A stretch of DNA of 64,000 nt from Xanthobacter dioxanivorans (GTDB lineage: Bacteria; Pseudomonadota; Alphaproteobacteria; Rhizobiales; Xanthobacteraceae). The DNA is taken from the NCBI RefSeq assembly GCF_016807805.1, contig NZ_CP063362.1, positions 6,180,501-6,244,500 of the forward strand, in the 5' to 3' direction. Position 1 is the stretch's first letter. Every line of letters starts with the position of its first letter. Positions 59,166-64,000 of the stretch are shown here, piece by piece. Below the pieces are notes generated by a model. It had not been told where the DNA came from, made no database searches, and was given only the letters and a program-made list of their open reading frames with translations. A program made the position numbers and the translations under genes.

Positions 59166-59194
59166 AAAAGGCCGGCGCCTGGAGGGGCCGGCCT
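59166..59194 (-). terminator. Intrinsic terminator after the 195-aa gene
   Basis: Perfect 8-bp stem AGGCCGGC/GCCGGCCT (59169-59194, 10-base loop), followed on the minus strand by TTTT. It lies 51 bases past the stop at 59245. The rest of 58901-59244 is the leader of ardC, with no gene recognised. Confidence 0.75.
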
Positions 59195-59244
59195 CGTTTC
59201 GTGCGAAAATGAGATGGGCGGAGCCGAAGCTCCGCCCTGGCGGG

Positions 59245-59832
59245 TCAGCCGAGAGCGGCCATCTGGAGCTCGGCCGCCTTGCGGTCGACGCTCTGGCCGG
59301 CATTCTCGACCGGCCGCTCGAAGGGCTTCCAGCGCTCGCCGACGACTTGCTCATAGGCCGCGACGGCGCCCTCCGCCGCCATGCAGAGCACGTGGGCCTG
59401 GAGCCCCATGTCGGCCGCGAATTCGCGCTTGCGCTGCGCAGCGCTCGAGAAGCCGACCGGGCCGTCGAGATCCTCGTCTCGGGCGTCATTGGCGAGCTTG
59501 GCGGTAGCGTCGCGGGCTTCGGTGACGGCGCGGGAATAGAACTGGCCGGCTCCATGGGCGGATCCGACATAGGCGCCGACGATGCGCTGGAGATGGATCT
59601 GCATCGCTCGTTCGCTGAGACCCTCGCCCAGGCTCTCGGCCGTCTCGACGATCAGTCGCAGGTGGAGCTCCCGAATGCCGTCGCTGTCGGGGACCGGAAG
59701 CCCGAAGCTTTCGGAGATGAGGATGGTCTGGTGGGCGTCGGGGCACGCCAGCCGGACCATTTCGAGCGTAGTGCCCTTGCGGAGTTGGACGATGCGGGCG
59801 GACTGGCGGGGAGCGCGAGCGGTCTTGGTCAT
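59245..59832 (-). CDS. Conserved mobile-element hypothetical protein (195 aa)
   Basis: Mostly helical. SARIVQLRKGTTLEMVRLAC, REL HLRLIVETAESLGEGLSE, QRIVGAYVGSAHGAGQFYSR and MGLQAHVLCMAAEGAVAAYE follow a short basic N-terminus. No motif that I recognise. ATG with AAGGAAGG about eight bases upstream; terminator after it. It sits between ArdC and a run of small cargo genes, so probably a transfer or establishment function. Confidence 0.65.
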   Translation of the reverse strand: MTKTARAPRQSARIVQLRKGTTLEMVRLACPDAHQTILISESFGLPVPDSDGIRELHLRLIVETAESLGEGLSERAMQIHLQRIVGAYVGSAHGAGQFYSRAVTEARDATAKLANDARDEDLDGPVGFSSAAQRKREFAADMGLQAHVLCMAAEGAVAAYEQVVGERWKPFERPVENAGQSVDRKAAELQMAALG

Positions 59833-60406
59833 GTGAAATTCCTTCCTTCGGTTTCTCCCTCGGGACCGGACTGGCCCTTGCCGGTCTTCCCTTCGGGTGC
59901 GGTCGAAAGAAGCCGGCGACAGGCGGGCGCTTCAGGGTCCGGAGACGGCGACGGCGAGCGAAGCGGGCCTGCGGACAAGCAGGGCTTTCAGCCCTCGCGC
60001 GGGACGCGGGTCCGCTTTGCCGAGCCTGACGGGCCCGGCCGCCACGCGGCGCGGAACGCGGCCTTGAAGCGGCCGGCCGCCGGTTTACGACCGCAGCAAA
60101 ACCCGAGGGGATGACCGGCAAGGGACCTGCGCCCAGGCTTCGAAACCGACATGGGAAAGGCCGACATGACCCGCTGCCGCGGACCTGCTTTCCCTGTCTG
60201 CCACGACAAGGTGCCGGCGGAGAGATCGACCGGCGTGCCTGCGCGCGGCGCTCCACATCCCCGAAAGCCGTGGCGGTTCACGGCAGCAATTTGCGGAGAG
60301 CTACGCGGTGATCCTCGAGATGGTCGACAAGGGGCGAATACGAGAAGAGGCGCGGATCCACCGCCGCCGACGAAGCCTTGGCCGGAGACAGCCCCGAGCT
60401 TGGGCC
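59833..60406. other. 574-base gap without recognised gene
   Basis: GC-rich, with many short inverted repeats. Open frames in it are not supported by ribosome sites or family patterns. As with ardC and the DUF736 gene, the cargo gene downstream has an unusually long 5' region. Confidence 0.4.
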
Positions 60407-60709
60407 TCAGACTGCCTCGGTTGCCTTCGCCCACACGTCCGGCCGCCACTGCCGGATGACGTCCTCGATCTCGGCCCGATAGGCCTCGGGATACTCCGCC
60501 GCAGGTCGGCCGGCGACATAGGCGAACACGGTCGCCATGTCATGGGCGATGGCCTCGTCGACGGCGAAGAGGTCCGCGATGTCGAAGCCGCCGAGATCCA
60601 TGGCGTTCCACCAGGCGAGGATGAAGTCGGCGACACGACGCGACTGCCCGGTGTCGCTGCGCGCGATGCTGAGGAGCCGCTCGAACGCGGCGCGCGTCGT
60701 CTCATCCAT
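60407..60709 (-). CDS. Conserved mobile-element hypothetical protein (100 aa, DUF7673-like)
   Basis: MDETTRAAFERLLSIARSDT, then GQSRRVADFILAWWNAMDLG and GFDIADLFAVDEAIAHDMAT, ending VIRQWRPDVW. The order RLLxIARxDTGQSRRVADFxLAWWN is one I associate with a small family on conjugative elements (DUF7673, to be confirmed). Predicted all-helical. Part of the leftward cargo run; function unknown. Confidence 0.7.
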   Translation of the reverse strand: MDETTRAAFERLLSIARSDTGQSRRVADFILAWWNAMDLGGFDIADLFAVDEAIAHDMATVFAYVAGRPAAEYPEAYRAEIEDVIRQWRPDVWAKATEAV

Positions 60710-60800
60710 GATGGAGTTTCCTATGGCTGCGGAAGGTTAGCTCAAGCTCGGTCTCCTTGCACGCTCAACGCTGCAATCGAGCGCTCCTGCCGGCGGGTTT

Positions 60801-61042
60801 TCACGAGAGCGCCTCGATCTCGCCGCGGCGCTCGAAGGTGAGGTGGTCGACATGCTCGCGGAAGAGCCGCTCGTCCGCCGGCGTCCACCCGGCCTGATGC
60901 CGCCTCGATGCTCGGGCTTTCACCTTTGCGGTGATGGTCCTCCGTTCGGCACGGTGCTCGATCTGTCGCTCGATCCGGGCAAGATGCCTGCGGGCGGCGG
61001 CTCGTATCCTGGCGGCCGCGCCGGTCCGCCCGGGGAATTCAT
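60801..61042 (-). CDS. Arg-rich small protein, probable frameshift near start
   Basis: The ATG at 61042 overlaps the stop of the previous gene (ATGA) and has AAGGGAG upstream, but its frame soon becomes Pro/Gly-rich and stops at 60920. One frame over, RIRAAARRHLARIERQIEHR, KARASRRHQAGWTPADERLF and REHVDHLTFERRGEIEALS look genuinely coding and end at 60801. A single-base shift shortly after the start would join them into about 80 aa. Basic helical protein of unknown role. Confidence 0.45.
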
Positions 61043-61314
61043 GACGAACTCCCTTGGGCGTGGCGCCGCGAACATGCCGCCGGCCATGTCGGAAACGGGG
61101 TGGTGTCCGGTGCATAGGAGGCGGGCAACGTGACCGGAATGATCGAGGAGGCGAGATCCTCGCCAGCAACCGCCCAGTCGACCAGCGGGGATTGCCCGCC
61201 GGCATTCTGCCGCATGGCATCGCTGAGAATGTAATGGAGAGCCGCGTCGATGGCGGCGCGTGGTTCCGGCCCCGCCTCGACCAGCAGATGAACGGCGACC
61301 AGGTAGGTCGTCAT
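61039..61314 (-). CDS. Conserved small hypothetical protein (91 aa)
   Basis: TTYLVAVHLLVEAGPEPRAA, IDAALHYILSDAMRQNAGGQ, SPLVDWAVAGEDLASSIIPV. A short alpha/beta pattern with no recognised motif; the last 20 residues look less conserved. It overlaps both the gene before (ATGA at 61311-61314) and the one after (61039-61042), so it belongs to one translationally coupled unit. Confidence 0.6.
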   Translation of the reverse strand: MTTYLVAVHLLVEAGPEPRAAIDAALHYILSDAMRQNAGGQSPLVDWAVAGEDLASSIIPVTLPASYAPDTTPFPTWPAACSRRHAQGSSS

Positions 61315-61502
61315 GGCCGGCCCTCCCTGCGGAGCAGTGGGTGCGCCGACGGCGGCCGGATCGAGAGGAGGACGGCCTGTTTCCAGGCGTCGGCGCCGGA
61401 ATAGTGCCGGCGCAGCTTGGAATGCCAGACGACAAGGAGGTCCTTGTCGTCGTCATGGGCAGCCTTCCAGCCGAAGGCGGAGTCAGTGATCTTCCAGAGC
61501 AT
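61311..61502 (-). CDS. Conserved small hypothetical protein (63 aa)
   Basis: MLWKITDSAFGWKAAHDDDK, DLLVVWHSKLRRHYSGADAW, KQAVLLSIRPPSAHPLLRRE. Aromatic-rich and compact. It starts ten bases after the DUF7007-like gene and overlaps the next gene by four bases. Not recognised. Confidence 0.6.
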   Translation of the reverse strand: MLWKITDSAFGWKAAHDDDKDLLVVWHSKLRRHYSGADAWKQAVLLSIRPPSAHPLLRREGRP

Positions 61503-61511
61503 CGCGGCCTC

Positions 61512-62390
61512 CTATCCGTTCCAGCCAACGAAGTTGGACGGGCCGGAATAGATCGGATGGCGATCCTCATCGATGACGAAGCCGAAGCGACCGACGCGGT
61601 ATTCATCCGCGGGAACGAGGAACTGGCGCTCCTCGGTGCCAGGACCACGTCGGCCGCCCATCGTGGCGACGACTTCGACCATACCTTTCTCGTGGTTCGA
61701 GGTGATCGCCGAGATCACGATCCAATCGCCGGCGTGCTGCTGCTCGAAGGCCCGACGATCCTTCTCGCGGGATTCTCCGGGGGCGAGTACGGTCCCGAAG
61801 ATCGTCTCCCATGCCTCCGGCCAGCTGTCCTTGATCGTCCGTTCGGCGCAGCGCCGCTCGAAGCCCGTGAAAAGGTGGGGGAAGGTGATGGCGACGATCG
61901 CCCAGGCTTCATCTTCCTCATACCAGCCGCCCTCGGCGCGGAGCATAGGATGGACCATGCGGTTGCGCGCCGCCGAGAGGTGGATGCCTCCATGGCCGGC
62001 CGTGGAATGGAAGACGACATCCTCGGCATAGAGGGTCCCGCCCTGCGACGGTCCCCAGGGCGTGCTGGCGGTCGAGCGGATCTCACGCCGGCCGAGGGCG
62101 CGCTTCTCACGCTGATGCTCGGCGTTTTCCATGACCTTCACGCGAAAGGCCGCCTCATTGGCGAGTTCGCCGGAATGGCCATAGAAATCGGCGCGCGTCC
62201 ATTGCTCCATAGGACGACCAATGCGCCAGCCGCTCGCCAGATAATGACGCCCGTCGCGGGCGGGCAGCATGGCGAAAGCGGTATCGGCGACGCGGGCGAC
62301 GGCAAAACCCTCGGTGCTGCGGCCGAACGCCACCTCCGGGAATCCGGTGGTGGCATCCGCAGCTTTGTTCGGAGATACGAGCATGGTCAT
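61512..62390 (-). CDS. Mobile-element protein of the DUF7007 type (292 aa)
   Basis: FPEVAFGRSTEGFAVARVAD, TAFAMLPARDGRHYLASGWR, STASTPWGPSQGGTLYAEDV, FHSTAGHGGIHLSAARNRMV, LRAEGGWYEEDEAWAIVAIT and WIVISAITSNHEKGMVEVVA. I associate this order with DUF7007 proteins of alphaproteobacterial conjugative elements (from memory). The HSTAGHGGIHLS and GGWYEEDEAWAIV segments look like a functional core rich in His/Ser/Glu, possibly an enzyme site, but no reaction is known to me. Overlaps the upstream gene by ATGA. Confidence 0.72.
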   Translation of the reverse strand: MTMLVSPNKAADATTGFPEVAFGRSTEGFAVARVADTAFAMLPARDGRHYLASGWRIGRPMEQWTRADFYGHSGELANEAAFRVKVMENAEHQREKRALGRREIRSTASTPWGPSQGGTLYAEDVVFHSTAGHGGIHLSAARNRMVHPMLRAEGGWYEEDEAWAIVAITFPHLFTGFERRCAERTIKDSWPEAWETIFGTVLAPGESREKDRRAFEQQHAGDWIVISAITSNHEKGMVEVVATMGGRRGPGTEERQFLVPADEYRVGRFGFVIDEDRHPIYSGPSNFVGWNG

Positions 62391-62863
62391 GCCACCGCCC
62401 TCCCCTCGACGATATCGGCGCCGACCTCATCGGCCGTCACCTCCTCGAGCACGGCGCGCGGATAGCCATGGCGCGAGAGCCATTCTTCGGCAGCCCGCCG
62501 ATGCGCAGCGAGATGGACGAGCTCGCCGCCGACGCCGGCGCGGTCGAAGATTCGCACCGCGCCGATGGCCGGGCGCTCGAGGATCGTGAAGTGCAGCTTC
62601 GAGTCGATCGAGAACGTCCGGTGGACGCGGATCGCGATGACGCCTCCGGCGCCATAGTCCGCCTCGTGCAAGGTGAAGCTGGCGGACAGGCCGACGCTGC
62701 CGATCCCGCGCTCCCCTTGCTTCTGGATCAGGCGGCCCTTGCTGTTGTGGGTCCGCCAGGCGGACAGCTTCCTGGTAAAGCGCTCGGGCGGCCGCGGCGT
62801 TCCGTCGGACCAGGCGACGAGGGAGCCGATCGGTGCGTTGTCGTAGATCGTGTGCGCGGACAT
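62387..62863 (-). CDS. Conserved mobile-element hypothetical protein (158 aa)
   Basis: SAHTIYDNAPIGSLVAWSDG, PPERFTRKLSAWRTHNSKGR, IGSVGLSASFTLHEADYGAG, SKLHFTILERPAIGAVRIFD. Mixed beta-rich sequence, no known motif. ATG with GGAGGACACC upstream. It follows the ParB-like gene past a terminator and is coupled to the DUF7007-type gene. Confidence 0.62.
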   Translation of the reverse strand: MSAHTIYDNAPIGSLVAWSDGTPRPPERFTRKLSAWRTHNSKGRLIQKQGERGIGSVGLSASFTLHEADYGAGGVIAIRVHRTFSIDSKLHFTILERPAIGAVRIFDRAGVGGELVHLAAHRRAAEEWLSRHGYPRAVLEEVTADEVGADIVEGRAVA

Positions 62864-62900
62864 GGTGTCCTCCGTGATTGCGCATGCGTGGAAACGAAAG

Positions 62901-62923
62901 CGCCGCCGGCAGAGCCGGCGGCG
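62901..62923 (-). terminator. Intrinsic terminator after the ParB-like gene
   Basis: Perfect 10-bp stem CGCCGCCGGC-AGA-GCCGGCGGCG followed on the minus strand by CTTTCGTTTCC, 34 bases past the stop at 62957. Confidence 0.7.
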
Positions 62924-62956
62924 GGATGGAATTCGCGTTGCGATGATGTGCGCCGG

Positions 62957-64000
62957 CTATTCGGCCGCGACGCCGTAGGCCTCGTCGTCGGGCGCCTCGG
63001 CCGGCTCAATGGCGTCCGGCTCGGCCGACCCCTCGTCGAGATCGTCGTCCTCGCTCGCCTCGTGCTTCACCAGCCAGCTCGCGAGCTTCGTGGCGTCGGG
63101 CGCGAACTGCGCCGACGGATGAACGAACCGCTCTTCCTTGAAGTGCTCGACGAGGGCGGCGCGGGTGTCCTTCACCTTCTGGCGCGGCAGGACCGGGGTG
63201 TCCTTGCACGAACCTTCGAGCGCGGCACGGGACAGGCACGAGAGAAATTCGTCCGTGCCCATGTTCGGGAGGAAGCCGTCGGCGCCGATGGCGTCGCCGG
63301 CGAGCCGTGCGACGATGCCGGAGTCGGTGCGGTTCTCCCGGCACGACAGCACGTCGATGAGGACGCCACGCGCCGCCTGCTGCAGGGTCTCGCGGTCGAA
63401 CGCGAGCTTGCCCTCAGTGCCGAGCAGCCGCGCAGCGTGGCGGTCCATCCGGGCGTAGCCATAGACGTCGGCGGAGGCCCCGGACGCAATGGAGATATTG
63501 CGGCCGGCGAAGGCAAGGACGAGCAACGCGAGCAACGTGTCATCCTCGATCGGCGCACGGGCGAGCGCCTCGTGCAGCGCATCGGTCCGGAAGTCGCCAA
63601 CCATTTCGATGCCCCTACGTGTCACGTCCGGACGAGGCTTCGAGGCCATGCCATCGTCACCAGCAGCGCCACCGGCCGGCCCGCCTTTGCCCTTGGCCGT
63701 CTTCGGTTCCGGCATCCGGTAGTGGACCGTCTGCACCTTGCCCTCGCGATCGACAAACATCGCGGCGTGGTCGGACTTGCCAGGCTTGCCGTAAACGCGT
63801 TCGGCCTTGGGCGGCAGCTTCGCGCGTCCCCAGGTGTCGGCCTCGACGATGACACCGCGCTTGGGCAGGTGGTTCGCCATCCATTCCTGCTGGGCGCCGA
63901 GGAAGGCCTCGACGTCCGTGGTGTAGCGGCTGTCCTCGTCGGCCGAGGCGAACAGGTCCTCGACCCAGGCGATGCCGTAGGCCTTGGCGAGTTCGTCGTC
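62957..64000 (-). CDS. ParB-like nuclease/partition protein, C-terminal part (5' end outside window)
   Basis: 348 codons are present and the frame is still open at base 64000. KAYGIAWVEDLFASADEDSR, WMANHLPKRGVIVEADTWGR, KAERVYGKPGKSDHAAMFVD, GDFRTDALHEALARAPIEDD, TLLALLVLAFAGRNISIASG, VLIDVLSCRENRTDSGIVAR and GDAIGADGFLPNMGTDEFLS match the C-terminal half of the large ParB-N-domain proteins carried by alphaproteobacterial conjugative elements. The ParB/Srx catalytic domain itself would be upstream, outside the window. An acidic tail (EASEDDDLDEGSAEPDAIEP) closes the protein. Role: probably maintenance or DNA processing of the element. Confidence 0.85.
   Translation of the reverse strand, partial: DDELAKAYGIAWVEDLFASADEDSRYTTDVEAFLGAQQEWMANHLPKRGVIVEADTWGRAKLPPKAERVYGKPGKSDHAAMFVDREGKVQTVHYRMPEPKTAKGKGGPAGGAAGDDGMASKPRPDVTRRGIEMVGDFRTDALHEALARAPIEDDTLLALLVLAFAGRNISIASGASADVYGYARMDRHAARLLGTEGKLAFDRETLQQAARGVLIDVLSCRENRTDSGIVARLAGDAIGADGFLPNMGTDEFLSCLSRAALEGSCKDTPVLPRQKVKDTRAALVEHFKEERFVHPSAQFAPDATKLASWLVKHEASEDDDLDEGSAEPDAIEPAEAPDDEAYGVAAE

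Noticed and set aside
1..64000. CRISPR array
   Set aside because: No regularly spaced direct repeats were seen anywhere; the only short repeats are palindromes, IS ends and the duplicated leader unit.

Overview
The window is GC-rich (third codon positions mostly G/C) and looks like an alphaproteobacterium of the Hyphomicrobiales type. The evidence is Ti-plasmid-type traA/traCDG genes with a matching oriT, ArdC/DUF736/ParB-like mobile cargo familiar from rhizobial elements, and dense CoA-thioester catabolism with LIV-type ABC and TRAP transporters. It has two halves: catabolic operons broken up by insertion sequences (about 1-39.9 kb) and a conjugative element (about 40.3-64 kb, running off the right edge).

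Catabolic half. (1) 1-7.3 kb, minus strand: a LIV-type ABC importer (binding protein, LivF, LivM, LivH, LivG) interleaved with an AMP-forming acyl-CoA ligase, an SDR and a truncated acyl-CoA dehydrogenase. This looks like uptake and CoA activation of a carboxylic acid. (2) 7.4-9.0 kb: remnants of IS5-, IS66- and IS110-family elements stacked together. (3) 9.0-19.9 kb, plus strand: a compact operon of MaoC hydratase, TRAP transporter DctPQM, MmgE/PrpD protein, acyl-CoA dehydrogenase, family III CoA-transferase, GntR regulator, MFS permease, CitE-like lyase and methyltransferase. Its promoter at 9027-9074 carries a HutC-like operator, and the enzyme set fits a C5-dicarboxylate route (methylsuccinate/itaconate/mesaconate to citramalyl-CoA to acetyl-CoA plus pyruvate); that substrate is inference. 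(4) 20.3-21.5 kb: an ISAs1-family element. (5) 21.7-35.0 kb: a second CoA-ester cluster bracketed by two IclR regulators (quinone oxidoreductase, two CoA-transferases, two SDRs, a MaoC hydratase, thioesterase, acyl-CoA dehydrogenase, hotdog protein). One SDR is split by an IS701-family element with an exact 4-bp target duplication. (6) 35.2-39.9 kb, minus strand: a second LIV importer with a LivM-LivG fusion and a frameshifted LivF.

Mobile half. TraA relaxase and traC-traD-traG diverge from an oriT whose nick region resembles those of RSF1010 and Ti plasmids. Three toxin-antitoxin pairs follow (RelBE type, Xre-RES, Phd with a PemK-like partner), then DUF1173, WGR, DUF736 and ArdC proteins, an IS21-family element, several unrecognised conserved cargo genes and a ParB-like protein cut by the window edge. 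Two related 47/54-residue coiled-coil genes share a conserved roughly 200-nt leader. Three copies of a 24-bp palindrome occur, one inside istA.

Caution: several otherwise intact genes carry single-base frameshifts, some in G/C runs (the second livF, one CoA-transferase, istA, the IS5 transposase, the PemK-like gene and the Arg-rich ORF). Some may be sequence errors rather than biology.
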